Below the pieces are notes generated by a model. The model did not search any database. It was not told the DNA's origin and saw nothing but the letters and a program-made list of their open reading frames with translations. Below are positions 45,101 to 53,130 of a DNA stretch of 64,000 nucleotides, piece after piece; position 1 is the first letter of the stretch, and every line of letters starts with the position of its first letter. The DNA is from Streptomyces sp. NBC_00490 (GTDB taxonomy: Bacteria; Actinomycetota; Actinomycetes; Streptomycetales; Streptomycetaceae), in contig NZ_CP107869.1 in assembly GCF_036013645.1 (NCBI RefSeq), positions 9,982,001 through 10,046,000 on the forward strand. Direction: 5' to 3'. The translations under genes and the position numbers were made by a program.

Positions 45101-45537
45101 CCCGGTACACGATCCGCACGGACCTGACCCGCCCGGCCACGGTGGCCGCAACCACCAGCCGCCTCACCGCGGCCTGGACCTTCACCTCGAAACACACGTC
45201 ACAGCAACCGAGCGCCTCCACCCCCCTCCCTCTCTCCACCGTCCGCTTCCATCCCACCCTCACCCCCACCGGCACGGCCGCCTCCGGCCGCCGCACCACG
45301 GTCCCGCTCTCCATCGAGGGCCCGGCCGCCAAGCACCTGAAGTCCCTGGTGGTGAAGGTCTCCTACGACGCCGGAGCAACCTGGTCCGCCGTCGGCGTGA
45401 CCACCGACCACGGCAAGAAGACCCTTGCCCTCACCCATCCGGCCAAGGCCCGTTCCGTCTCCTTCAAGACGACCCTGACCGACACCGCGGGCAACACCTA
45501 CTCGGCGACGATCCTGAGGGCGTACCTCCTCACCTGA
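42151..45537 (+). CDS. Secreted S8 subtilisin-like serine protease
   Basis: 1128 residues. A signal peptide (about 1-25) and an I9-type propeptide region (about 60-220) lead into the catalytic domain with Asp250 (VAVLDTGIDTTHPD), His282 (SGHGTHVAATVAGSG), oxyanion Asn in AAAGNDGPGPGTLSSP, and Ser457 (LSGTSMATPHVAGAA). The C-terminal ~650 residues are a long beta-rich region with fibronectin-like or P-like modules (VTLDLAATATGPSGQTAPEG). The size matches large actinobacterial subtilases. Coupling to an ECF/CU044_5270 pair suggests secretion in response to an envelope or nutrient signal. The tail ends with a VSYDAGATWSAVG repeat-like element. Confidence 0.9.
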   Translation: MRTRSSSAALAALLVAGVMTGVSVTDTGTGLGLRTADTDTASQFGARTVGSATAAGASAGSPARFVTLVTGDRVRLDARGRVTGVQQAPGREDVPVSVRRLGGEQYVVPADAAARIGQGTLDKRLFDVSALIRAGYDDTRRGTLPLIVAYDGTGARRANTQKSLVAEADVTVRRNLPSVGGAALTVPKSEADEAWKTLTTAPGVARVWLDGRFTARAVQGEASGNVTQIGAPDAWAAGYDGKGVKVAVLDTGIDTTHPDLASLVTESKDFSGTGSTDDRSGHGTHVAATVAGSGARSGGLYTGVAPGAEILNAKVLDDSGEGSASGIIAGLEWAAAQGAKVANLSLGQTDTPGDDPVEAAVNALSRSTGMLTVAAAGNDGPGPGTLSSPSTAESALSVGAVDGKDRIADFSSTGPTADSALKPDLTAPGVDIVSAKAAHGELGDPAADGYVSLSGTSMATPHVAGAAAIVAQRHPDWTGERIKQALTASAVPTAGLTGYQQGTGRISVAPALTQTVVSEQTSVSFSEQRWPHSDDQPLTRSLTYRNDGDSPVTLDLAATATGPSGQTAPEGMFRLSAPRLTVPAGGTASVDLTADTRTEATDGAYTGAVIAAGQGADTTVRTAFGVVREAEAHDLTLKFLDRGGKPVSSPLTEIFGHSGDYWTTELNDSQQIAKGVYKVRVPRGDYVVDTVMSAAEGGTRAEGATALVRPKLSITRNTTVTFDARKARPVDITPPSGGGKMLDGFLNFGVSTASGAHNTTLFWGPFTNRRTATLGPAAAPGKLSTQLGGLWQKGSTTYNLLYNLPDRFPTGYRHTARMSELALLKRHFGSSVAHRKGIVNALWHGPSLALGTVSAPFPLPATAKTYVTTPKGFGWTVGLGQQNASGDDTDVFYGKESPVSYRAGRTYESTYNVGVFSPLVGGAYGARRSGDTLDLCVPDLADGAGHPASSVAARHTTVTAGGSTLLDNDGDLCQTVDDLPAGSTRYTIRTDLTRPATVAATTSRLTAAWTFTSKHTSQQPSASTPLPLSTVRFHPTLTPTGTAASGRRTTVPLSIEGPAAKHLKSLVVKVSYDAGATWSAVGVTTDHGKKTLALTHPAKARSVSFKTTLTDTAGNTYSATILRAYLLT

Positions 45538-46026
45538 CCCACCGGGCACAACCCGCGAAATGCTCGTCAGCTCCCTGCAACCCGCGTGCGGCGAACCGGT
45601 TGCCGGTCGCCGCCGTGCGGCGTCACGCCCGGAGAAGAACAGGCCGAAGGAGAGATGGACATGGACGAACGAGCCGAAACTCCGGGCGAGGAGACCGAAC
45701 CGCAGGAGTCGCAGGAGGCGATCAGGGCCGCCCTGTGGGAGGCCTGGACGGCAGGGGGGCCGGCAGAAGGGACGGACAGGAAGCGGGGTCCCGTCGGGTC
45801 CTCCGCCATGGGTCCTCGTGCCGTCTTGCCGAGTAGGGCTTGGCTCCCGGCGTCGAGGCGTGGGGAGCTGAACTCCCGCCTGATGGGGGCAGGAACAGCG
45901 GATCCCTCGGGCAGGTCGGCTCAGGCGAACGCCGTCTCGAGCTGCCGGCCGAGTGCGGCGGAATCGGCAGGTGCGTCAACGGCGGCGAGAGCGGCGTAGC
46001 CGATGCGCCGTCAGGGCCGCCTCGAC
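45538..46026. other. No confident gene
   Basis: A short acidic frame starting MDMDERAETPGEETEPQESQ (ATG at 45658, after GGAGAG) runs into unrelated sequence and may be a small gene of about 40-45 codons or the start of a broken one. The minus strand near 45930-46000 encodes ALAAVDAPADSAALGRQLET and then AFA-stop, the end of an unknown gene. Otherwise empty. Confidence 0.35.
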
Positions 46027-46150
46027 TGGTGGTGGCCCCGGTGCTCGGTGCATGCCCGAGTGGGGTGTTCGACTCGTTCGCCGTCCTCGGGCACGGAGTC
46101 CTCTCTGGCATGCCGGTGCTGCTGGTGCTCTCGTCGGCGGTGACCGACAC
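46027..46150 (+). pseudogene. FMN-reductase remnant upstream of oxidoreductase copy 2
   Basis: VVAPVLGACPSGVFDSFAVL, then GHGVLSGMPVLLVLSSAVTD, matches residues in the second half of the pseudogene at 274-848. About 190 bp of that gene are missing here; the junction lies between two GCTC tetramers, as expected for a microhomology-mediated deletion. Confidence 0.55.
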
Positions 46151-46155
46151 CACTT

Positions 46156-46208
46156 GCTTCGAATTCGAAGCAGATGTAGTCTCCTCAACAGTTACTTCGA
46201 ATTCGAAG
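46156..46208. promoter_or_regulatory. Twin palindromic operators, copy 2
   Basis: The GCTTCGAATTCGAAGC (46156-46171) and CTTCGAATTCGAAG (46195-46208) palindromes, with the same spacing and the same surrounding sequence, are repeated exactly from 859-911. A single regulator probably controls both loci. Confidence 0.65.
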
Positions 46209-46240
46209 CAACTCTGATCGCAGTGAAGGCGAGAACTCCC

Positions 46241-47185
46241 ATGAAGGCAGTGCGTTTTAACGAGTACGGCGATGCGGGCGTCCTGCGCTACGAGGACGTG
46301 GAGCAGCCCGCCCCCGGCGCCGGCGAGGTCCGGGTCCGTGTCGCCGCGACGTCGTTCAACCCCGTCGACGGCAACATCCGCGCCGGCTTCATGCAGGGCC
46401 CGATACCGGTGGTGCTGCCGCACACGCCCGGCATCGACGTCGCCGGCACCGTCGACGCGCTGGGGGAGGGCGTGGACGGTATCGCGGTCGGTGACGAGGT
46501 TGTCGGCTTCCTGCCGATGGACGGCACCGGCGCCGCCGCGCAGTACGTTCTCGCGCCGGCCGAAGCCCTGACCCCGGCGCCCAAGAGCGTCCCGCTGGCG
46601 GATGCCGCCGCGCTGCCGCTGGTGGGTCTGACCGCGTGGCAGGCGCTGTTCGACCACGGCAAGCTGACGGCCGGGCAGCGCGTGCTGATCAACGGAGCCG
46701 GGGGAGCGGTCGGCGGCTACGCCGTGCAGCTGGCCAAGAACGCCGGCGCCCACGTCATCGCCACAGCCGGCCCGCGCAGCAGCCAGACCGTCACCTCGGC
46801 CGGCGCCGACGAAGTCATCGACCACACCACCACCAGCGTGACCGCGGCGGTGACCGAACCGGTCGACCTCGCACTCAACCTCGCACCGGTCACCCCGGAC
46901 GAACTGGCCGCGCTCCTGACCCTGGTCCGCCCCGGCGGGGCCCTGGTGAACACGACGGTGTGGATGCCCGCCCCCAGCGACGAGCAGCGCGACGTACGCG
47001 GCATCGACCTGTTCGTCCGCAGCGACGCCGAACAGCTGGCCCAACTCGTGGCGCTGACCGACCGCGGCGAACTGCGCGTCGACGTCGCCGAACGGCTGCC
47101 GCTGGCCGACCTGCCGGCACTCCATGCCCGGGCCGCCGACGGCAGCGTGCACGGCAAGGTCATCGTCGTCCCGCCCGCCGCCTGA
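46241..47185 (+). CDS. Zinc-binding dehydrogenase / quinone oxidoreductase family, copy 2
   Basis: 314 residues, the same length as the gene at 944 and differing at about eleven residues (several near the N-terminus: FNEYGDAGVLRY versus FHEYGDPDLLRY). The GroES-like and Rossmann motifs (NGAGGAVGGYAVQLAK) are intact. The partner hydrolase downstream has been lost while the palindromic control region is kept. It is presumably expressed under the same regulator. Retention of an intact reading frame amid decayed neighbours suggests selection on this enzyme. Confidence 0.85.
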   Translation: MKAVRFNEYGDAGVLRYEDVEQPAPGAGEVRVRVAATSFNPVDGNIRAGFMQGPIPVVLPHTPGIDVAGTVDALGEGVDGIAVGDEVVGFLPMDGTGAAAQYVLAPAEALTPAPKSVPLADAAALPLVGLTAWQALFDHGKLTAGQRVLINGAGGAVGGYAVQLAKNAGAHVIATAGPRSSQTVTSAGADEVIDHTTTSVTAAVTEPVDLALNLAPVTPDELAALLTLVRPGGALVNTTVWMPAPSDEQRDVRGIDLFVRSDAEQLAQLVALTDRGELRVDVAERLPLADLPALHARAADGSVHGKVIVVPPAA

Positions 47186-47199
47186 CACCGATCCTCCAC

Positions 47200-47345
47200 C
47201 GAAAGGTACTCAGCTCGGATCCCGAAATCGCCCAGGCGCTGGCCCCGATGGCCAGCGCCTAGCGGACGCCACACCACCGGCCATAGGTGACATCGCGGCG
47301 CGCCATGTGGCCGGCCCTGCTCGGCGACGCTGCGGGCGGGCCCGC
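47200..47345 (+). pseudogene. Internally deleted alpha/beta-hydrolase remnant
   Basis: SSDPEIAQALAPMASA-stop corresponds to residues 4-19 of the hydrolase at 1918, but the start codon region is missing. The sequence then jumps from the codon for Trp38 straight to that for Trp221 (AMW-PALLGDAAGG), losing about 550 bp including the catalytic Ser region. It ends abruptly near 47345. Confidence 0.75.
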
Positions 47346-47502
47346 CCGCCCCGCTACCCGCGCTCAGGGGGCGAAGACAACGTCACGAGGGGTGTCGAGG
47401 CAGCTGCGCCGGTGTCGTGACCGGCCCGGTGCGAGTGTCGTTTTGACGATGGACGCCGCGCACGGCGAGAGCATGATCACGTGAGGGACGGGGGCTTTCA
47501 GG

Positions 47503-48507
47503 GTGCCGGACGACGAGGCTGTGGCTTGGGCTGCTTCACCGGTCGCAGCAGCACTGCCCGGTCAGGGGCGCCTTGCGGTCCCGGAGGTGGTGCCTCGAGC
47601 GGAGGCGCGCTGGGCGTGGCTGCTCAGTGACGGCGGCGAGCCACGGAACTGGATGCTGCTCTTGGCCCCGCTGCTGGGCTGGCACGGCGACGGTTGGGTC
47701 GGCATCGGCTGGGGAGCGGTCGCGGCGGCGTTCACCGGAGTGTTGCCCACGGTGATTCTTCGGTTCGGTGAGCGCCGCCAGTACTGGGGCGACCGGCATG
47801 TGCGGCGGCGGCAGGACCGTATCGTGGCGGCCCCAGGGGTGATGGCCTCGGTCATCACCGGCACCGCATTGCTGCATGGGTTCGGTGCTCCCGTCGAGGT
47901 GACGGCCCTGGTGACGGCGATGGTCGCCGTTCTGCTCGCCCTCTTGGTGGTCACCTTCTTCTGGAAGGTGTCGGTGCACTCCGCCGTCGCTTCCGGCGCC
48001 CTCACCATTCTCGTGACGGTCTTCGGCCCCTGGTTGCTTGTGTTGGCTCCCGTGGTGCTGTTGATCGGCTGCTCCCGCGTCCGGCTGCGTTGCCACACCG
48101 CCGGTCAGGTCGGCCTCGGGCTCCAGCCAGGGCGACATGAGGTGAGTACCTTGTCCCTTCCGACCTGCCCGTGCTCGGCTGGCTCCATGGCGGCAGAAGA
48201 ATCCGAGCACATGCAACTCATCCACCGCTGGCTGGCTGGCGAGGTGGTCAACAACAACGTCGGCATCAAGGTCGTCGGAGGCCCCTCCAACGGCCGAACA
48301 AAGATCGTGAAACTCGGTTCGGACGGGACACCTCCCGCCCGGTTCCGCACCTCTGGCGGCCGGGCAGGACCTGACCGACATCTCTACGAGGCAGTCCGCT
48401 CCACCAACGCCCCAGCAGGCTGGGTCTATTCACACATCGGCATCGACCCCACACCCGAGACTGAAACAACCCACAGACTGGAACAACGCCCCAATCCGCT
48501 TGACTAA
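47503..48507 (+). CDS. PAP2-like membrane protein with an unusual C-terminus
   Basis: 334 residues. Residues about 45-195 hold five hydrophobic helices and PAP2-phosphatase blocks: a GxxxxR-type GDRHVRRRQDRIVAAPGV, KVSVHSAVASGALTILVTVF (SxxH-like) and SRVRLRCHTAGQVGLG (SRxxxxxHxxxQV). Typical PAP2 enzymes dephosphorylate lipid phosphates and end soon after this. Here the frame instead runs on into a soluble stretch MAAEESEHMQLIHRWLAGEV, with a possible independent start at 48187. A frameshift, a fusion, or two genes are possible. Confidence 0.6.
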   Translation: MPDDEAVAWAASPVAAALPGQGRLAVPEVVPRAEARWAWLLSDGGEPRNWMLLLAPLLGWHGDGWVGIGWGAVAAAFTGVLPTVILRFGERRQYWGDRHVRRRQDRIVAAPGVMASVITGTALLHGFGAPVEVTALVTAMVAVLLALLVVTFFWKVSVHSAVASGALTILVTVFGPWLLVLAPVVLLIGCSRVRLRCHTAGQVGLGLQPGRHEVSTLSLPTCPCSAGSMAAEESEHMQLIHRWLAGEVVNNNVGIKVVGGPSNGRTKIVKLGSDGTPPARFRTSGGRAGPDRHLYEAVRSTNAPAGWVYSHIGIDPTPETETTHRLEQRPNPLD

Positions 48508-48638
48508 AGAGATAGGGGCCGGTGCAGGACGGTCCAGGGGTTCTGCTCGTCGTTGACCAGGCCGTCCTGTTGAACGTCACTGGATGGGGTAGCAGGATTT
48601 TGGCAAGGTCCCCCCCGCACGAAAGTGATGAGAGTCCC

Positions 48639-49130
48639 ATGGCAGAGACGCGAGACGTCGTTGAACTCATTCTCCAGGACCACCGGAAGATGGAGGATCT
48701 CTTTCGGCTGATGCGCAGCGTCGAAGCCGACCGGGCTGCCGCTCTGCGGGAATTCTCCGATCTGCTGATCGCGCACGCGCTCGCGGAAGAGGCGAAGGTC
48801 TATCCCGCCCTCAAGCGCTACAAGAAGATCGACGATGAAGAGGTGGAACACGGCGAGGAGGAGCACGAGGAGGGCAACAAGGCACTCCTGGAACTCCTGG
48901 AAGTCGACGAGGTCGGCTCCGAGGAATGGGACGAGAAGCTGGAAGAACTCGTCCAGGCCGTCACCCACCACGCCGATGAGGAGGAGCGCACCATCCTCAA
49001 CGGAGCACGCGAGAGCGTGGCCATGGAGCGCCGTGAGGAGCTGGGCGAGGCGTTTATGGAAGAGCGCGCGCGTCAGCTGAAGGAAGGCTGCGGTGCCGTC
49101 GACAACGTACGCCGCATCGTCGGCTCCTGA
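48639..49130 (+). CDS. Hemerythrin HHE-domain protein
   Basis: 163 residues. Histidines and acids follow the HHE pattern: ELILQDHRKMEDLFRLM, LLIAHALAEEAKVYPALKRY, and QAVTHHADEEERTIL, matching a four-helix bundle that binds a di-iron centre. The middle is highly acidic (EEVEHGEEEHEEGNKALLEL). Such proteins sense or store oxygen, NO or iron in the cytoplasm. It is monocistronic with AAAGTGATGAGAG upstream. Confidence 0.85.
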   Translation: MAETRDVVELILQDHRKMEDLFRLMRSVEADRAAALREFSDLLIAHALAEEAKVYPALKRYKKIDDEEVEHGEEEHEEGNKALLELLEVDEVGSEEWDEKLEELVQAVTHHADEEERTILNGARESVAMERREELGEAFMEERARQLKEGCGAVDNVRRIVGS

Positions 49131-49438
49131 CCGCAACCCGTTGCCCCGGCCCGGACGGTCGTCGGCGCTGGGAGGCCCCGCCCGCCGACCTTCAGGTTCC
49201 CGCGCACTTCCTTCCCGGGTGCAGGGAGAGGGACCGTAGTTGGGTCTGGGTCCTGACGGCCGTGAACTCGCGGGTGATCTGCTGTCCGGCGAGCGCGCGA
49301 TGCAGGACGCCGGGGAGGCTGGGGTCCGGTGGTTTGGAGGCGCAGGTTCCACTGCTTCACCGGGCCCCAGCTATGAGGCCCGGTGCCCCGGGAAGGTGGT
49401 AGTTACACCGTTTGCCGGCGAGTTTGGTCCTTCCAGGA

Positions 49439-49480
49439 CATGCCTGTGGGCTCCGGATGTCTCCGGAGCCCACAGGCATG
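49439..49480. terminator. Bidirectional hairpin between convergent genes
   Basis: A perfect 19-bp inverted repeat (arms CATGCCTGTGGGCTCCGGA) with a 4-nt loop lies 15 nt beyond the stop of the minus-strand hydrophobic protein gene. It can stop transcription from either side. The 49131-49438 region before it has no gene. Confidence 0.8.
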
Positions 49481-49495
49481 CTGCTGATTGCGGGG

Positions 49496-49666
49496 TTACC
49501 AGCGATACCAGCGGCCCTTGCGGCCGCCTGTGTCCGCGGAGCGCATGACAAAGCCCAGCAGCCAGACGACCAGCACGATGACCGCGATCCACCACAGTGC
49601 CTTCAGAGCGAAACCCGCGCCGAAGAGGATCAGAGCCAGCAGAAGAACGAGAAGCAGGGGAACCAT
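49496..49666 (-). CDS. Conserved hydrophobic protein, 56 aa
   Basis: Read on the minus strand: MVPLLLVLLLALILFGAGFA, LKALWWIAVIVLVVWLLGFV, then MRSADTGGRKGRWYRW. Two membrane segments and the RWYRW tail are typical of a small protein conserved across actinobacteria, usually annotated only as hydrophobic. GGAGGTT lies 9 nt before the ATG, and a 19-bp terminator follows. The role is unknown. Confidence 0.8.
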   Translation of the reverse strand: MVPLLLVLLLALILFGAGFALKALWWIAVIVLVVWLLGFVMRSADTGGRKGRWYRW

Positions 49667-49922
49667 AGTTATCAACCTCCGTCGCTCCTCGTGCCCGGCA
49701 AATGCAAGAACACGCGGTCGATTTCCCTGGTTTCTCCACTGCTTATGCGGGCACTCAACCCAGTTTCTTCACGGTGTCCACCTGTGGCCGGTGGGCGGCA
49801 GAGCGATCGGAGGCGCGGCCCGGTAGGCACCCGTGCTGGATGCGCACGGCTACGGAAGTGCCAGCGGCCCGCGCGGAACTGCGCCGCCAGGAGCGACAGC
49901 TTTGGGCGTTGAAAGGTGCCCG

Positions 49923-50150
49923 GTGAGCCGCCGGCCGGAGCACCTCACGGTGCGCAAGGAGCAGGCCCTGTCCCAGATCCGCCGCTCGATCCTCGACCGA
50001 GGGGAAGCCGTCGGTGCGTGAGCTCGGAGCGGTCCTGGGACTGCGCAGCCCGGCATCGGTGGTCTACCACCTGCAGAACCTGGAACGCAGCGGCGCCCTG
50101 GTCCGCGACGGACGCAACGGGAACACCTGCCGGCCTCAGCGGGAGTGGCC
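49923..50150 (+). pseudogene. LexA-like winged-helix regulator, frameshifted
   Basis: VSRRPEHLTVRKEQALSQIR, RSILDRGE continues after a one-base shift as KPSVRELGAVLGLRSPASVV, YHLQNLERSGALVRDGRNGN. This is the LexA N-terminal DNA-binding fold ('LTxRQ..L..I...I...G..PSVRELGxALGLxSPASVxxHLxxLExxG'). The shift lies in the G-run at about 49999-50003. No protease domain follows, so the intact form would be a small stand-alone HTH protein of about 75 residues. The next 350 bp hold no gene. Confidence 0.6.
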
Positions 50151-50498
50151 GCCCGGGCGCGCGGGCCGAGCTCGGCGACGAGATCGCTGAGGGACTCGGG
50201 GCCGCGGGAGTTGCTCAGGACGACAGTCCATCGGAATCGCCGGCTGGGCCGCCTCGGCGGTCTGGGCCGGAATTCACCCGGCGGACGTGGACACAGCGAC
50301 ACTCCGATCACCTCACGTTCGCGCCCCACGCCCGTTCCCGGCCAACATCCCGCCGCCCGCAGCGCCATTTCGCGACCACAACCGAATTCGCCGACGTGCC
50401 TGCCCCGTTACATGCGGGACAGGACATGCATCAGCGGCGGGCTGCTGGGCACCCGAGGACAGGTAGACATGCTGGTTGGTCAATCGAGGGAGGCCGCG

Positions 50499-50672
50499 AT
50501 GAGTGGCAAGGACAAGGTCGAGAACACCGGCGACAAGGCCAAGGGAAAGGTCAAGGAGACGGTCGGCAAGGCGGTCGGCAACGAGCGGCTTGAGGCCGAA
50601 GGCCGGGCGGAGCAGGCCAAGGGTGACCTCAAGCAGGCCGGCGAGCATGTCAAGGACGTCCTCAAGGAATGA
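50499..50672 (+). CDS. CsbD-family stress protein
   Basis: 57 residues. VENTGDKAKGKVKETVGKAV, GNERLEAEGRAEQAKGDLKQ, AGEHVKDVLKE is the Lys/Glu/Gly-rich CsbD signature, a small intrinsically flexible protein induced in general stress in B. subtilis (sigma-B regulon). GAGGGAGG precedes the ATG, and a long hairpin closes the transcript. In the present context it is a plausible output gene of the partner-switching systems nearby. Confidence 0.85.
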   Translation: MSGKDKVENTGDKAKGKVKETVGKAVGNERLEAEGRAEQAKGDLKQAGEHVKDVLKE

Positions 50673-50687
50673 CCCCCACGCCTCCTG

Positions 50688-50745
50688 CACAGCAAGAGGG
50701 GCCGCAGCCACTTCCTCGGAAGGGGTGCTGCGGCCCCTTGCTGTG
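50688..50745 (+). terminator. Long hairpin after csbD-like gene
   Basis: CACAGCAAG-A-GGGGCCGCAGC pairs with GCTGCGGCCCC-TTGCTGTG around a 17-nt loop, with one bulge. It begins 16 nt after the stop codon. Confidence 0.75.
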
Positions 50746-50988
50746 TCCACCCGGATGACGCGCGAGAGGTGCCGTGAACATGGCCATGCCTGTGTGCGAC
50801 CGCTCTCCTTACTCGAGGACCCTGCACCGCAGGTGGCGGGAAGAGAAGGCGGGGGTGGGCCTTGGCGTAGCCCCTGTCGTCCCGGTGGGGTGAGGCAGGG
50901 TGTCGGGAGGCTGCATACTCGTTGATCATTGCGGGGCTGTGGAGCCTCGTGCTGGGTTGTAAGGGTCGGGTTCAAGGGTGTGGGGGAT

Positions 50989-52968
50989 ATGACGGACGTG
51001 AACGATCTGGCCGCTACGGACGTGGTGGAGAACCCGGCCGTATCGGAGCGCCAGGGTGGCGTTGTGGCGCGGTGGTTGCTCCAGCATCGGGTGCAGGCGG
51101 TCAGCTCGGCGGCGGAGACAGGTGCGGAGGAGTCTCATGCCTGGTGGAAGGTGATGTGCCTGACCGGCGTCGACTACTTCTCCAGCCTGGCCTACGTGCC
51201 GGCGATCGCCGCCCTGGCAGCCGGTGCGGTCTCCCCGGTGGCCACGCTTGTGCTCGTGCTTCTGACCCTGCTGGGGATGCTGCCGATGTACCGGCGGGTG
51301 GCCCGCGAGAGTCCGCACGGGGCCGGATCGGTGGCGATGCTCGAGGACCTGCTGCCGTTTTGGCGGGGCAAACTGTTCGTCCTGGTCCTGCTCGGGTTCG
51401 TGGTGACCTCGTGGATCATCACGATCACCCTGTCCGAGGCTGACGCCTCCGTGCATCTGGTGGAGAACGCCTACGCTCCGCAGGCACTGCACGGACACGA
51501 GGTCGCCATCACCTTGGCGCTCCTGGTGCTCCTGGGCGGGGTGTTCCTGCTCGGGTTCAGCGAGGCCGTGAGTGTAGCCATCCCTTTGGTCGCCATTTTC
51601 CTCACGCTCAACGCGGTAACCATCGGCGTCGGCCTGGTGGATATGTTCACCAACCCCGGCCCCCTTTCGGCATGGAGCAGCGCACTCGTCGAAGGCGGCG
51701 GACTGGGTGACCTGGCCGGACCCGCGCTGCTCGCCTTCCCGCTGCTGGTGCTGGGCCTGTCCGGGTTCGAGACCGGGGTGAGCATGATGCCGCTCATCTC
51801 CGCCGAGGGCCAGACCACCGAGCAGCGACTGAAGTCCCGCATCCGCAACGCCCGCAAGCTGCTCACGACCGCCGCGCTGGTCATGAGCGTCTACCTGTTG
51901 GCCGCCAGCTTCGTCACCACCGTCCTCATTCCCCACAAGGAGTTCGAGGAAGGCGGCGGGGCCAACGGCCGGGCTCTTTCCTGGTTGGCCCACGAACACG
52001 TCGGGGAAGCCTTCGGCACCGCCTACGACATCAGCACCATTCTGATCCTCTGGTTCGCCGGCGCCTCCGCGATGGCCGGACTGGTCAACATCGTTCCGCG
52101 CTATCTACCGGCCTACGGCATGGCCCCCGAGTGGGGCCGCGCAGTGCGACCCGTCGTCCTGGTCTACACGGTCCTGTGCATCATCATCACCCTCGCCTTC
52201 GACGCCGACGTCGACGCCCAGGCTGGCGCCTACGCCACCGGCATCCTCGCCATGATGGTCTCCGGCGCGTTCGCCGTCACCGTCTCCGCCCACCACCGCC
52301 GCCAACGCGCCGTGACTGCGGGATTCGCTGCGCTCACCGCGGTGCTGCTCTACGCGCTGGTCGCCAACATCATCGACAAGCCGGACGGCATCACCATCTC
52401 CGCGATGTTCATCCTCGGCATCATCATCGTCTCGCTGATCTCCCGCATCTCCCGCACCACCGAACTACGCGCAGAGAAAATCGAGTTCGATGAGGCCGCC
52501 CGCCAGTTCATCGCCGACACGCTCGCCCACGACAACGCCATCAACATCATCGCCAACCGGCGCGAGGCCGGCGACGGAGCCGAGTACGCGGACAAGGAAC
52601 GGGAGCAGCGCGGGACCAACCCGGTACCCGGCCTCGCCGACGTGATCTTCCTGGAGATCGACGTGGTGGACCCGTCCGATTTCAGTGAGACCCTCCATGT
52701 TCACGGCGTAGAAGTCGACGGGTACCGGATCCTGCGCGCCGAAGCCCCCGCCGCGCCGAACGCCATCGCCGCGATCCTCCTCAACCTGCACGAGACCACC
52801 GGCGTCCAGCCGCACTGCTTCTTCGCCTGGGCCGAAGGCAGCCCCCTGACCCACATGTTCCGCTACTTCCTGCTCGGCCGCGGCGATACCGCCCCTGTCA
52901 CCCGCGAGATCATCCGCCAGCACCAGCCCGATCCCGCCCGCCGCCCCGGTATCCACGTCGGAGGCTGA
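50989..52968 (+). CDS. APC-superfamily amino-acid/polyamine transporter
   Basis: 659 residues. About twelve membrane helices span 45-480: an APC-like [20 protein letters not shown] after a ~45-residue cytoplasmic lead, then [31 protein letters not shown] helices ([20 protein letters not shown]) and [21 protein letters not shown] soluble C-terminal domain of about 180 residues ([40 protein letters not shown]) resembles that in large actinobacterial APC transporters. The substrate is unknown. The GGGGGAT ribosome-site candidate is very close to the ATG, so translation may be weak. Confidence 0.85.
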   Translation: MTDVNDLAATDVVENPAVSERQGGVVARWLLQHRVQAVSSAAETGAEESHAWWKVMCLTGVDYFSSLAYVPAIAALAAGAVSPVATLVLVLLTLLGMLPMYRRVARESPHGAGSVAMLEDLLPFWRGKLFVLVLLGFVVTSWIITITLSEADASVHLVENAYAPQALHGHEVAITLALLVLLGGVFLLGFSEAVSVAIPLVAIFLTLNAVTIGVGLVDMFTNPGPLSAWSSALVEGGGLGDLAGPALLAFPLLVLGLSGFETGVSMMPLISAEGQTTEQRLKSRIRNARKLLTTAALVMSVYLLAASFVTTVLIPHKEFEEGGGANGRALSWLAHEHVGEAFGTAYDISTILILWFAGASAMAGLVNIVPRYLPAYGMAPEWGRAVRPVVLVYTVLCIIITLAFDADVDAQAGAYATGILAMMVSGAFAVTVSAHHRRQRAVTAGFAALTAVLLYALVANIIDKPDGITISAMFILGIIIVSLISRISRTTELRAEKIEFDEAARQFIADTLAHDNAINIIANRREAGDGAEYADKEREQRGTNPVPGLADVIFLEIDVVDPSDFSETLHVHGVEVDGYRILRAEAPAAPNAIAAILLNLHETTGVQPHCFFAWAEGSPLTHMFRYFLLGRGDTAPVTREIIRQHQPDPARRPGIHVGG

Positions 52969-52969
52969 C

Positions 52970-53130
52970 ACTGCACCGCCCCACCTGCAAGGTCGGCACC
53001 GCGGAAGCCGATGCCTGGGTTGCCGGCCAACTGACCACGATCCTCGCGGGGCAGGCCGACCGCGCCGTTCAGGAGATGACCACTCAAGCCGACCAGGCCG
53101 GCCTCCGTGTCAGTCGGCGAGAGTTCGCCA
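52970..53130 (+). pseudogene. ISKra4-type transposase fragment
   Basis: The frame reads CKVGTAEADAWVAGQLTTIL, AGQADRAVQEMTTQADQAGL, RVSRREFARCGPL, recalling the helical part of ISKra4-family transposases (AxxWVxxxLxxILxGxxxxVxxxMxxxAxxxGL). The fragment begins at the stop of the transporter gene and fades by 53130. The family call is tentative. Confidence 0.4.

Noticed and set aside
42331..45195. A 954-codon open frame on the minus strand under the protease gene
   Set aside because: It is the antisense shadow of the S8 protease, Arg/Gly/Ala/Val-rich with no motifs; GC-rich DNA leaves such frames open.
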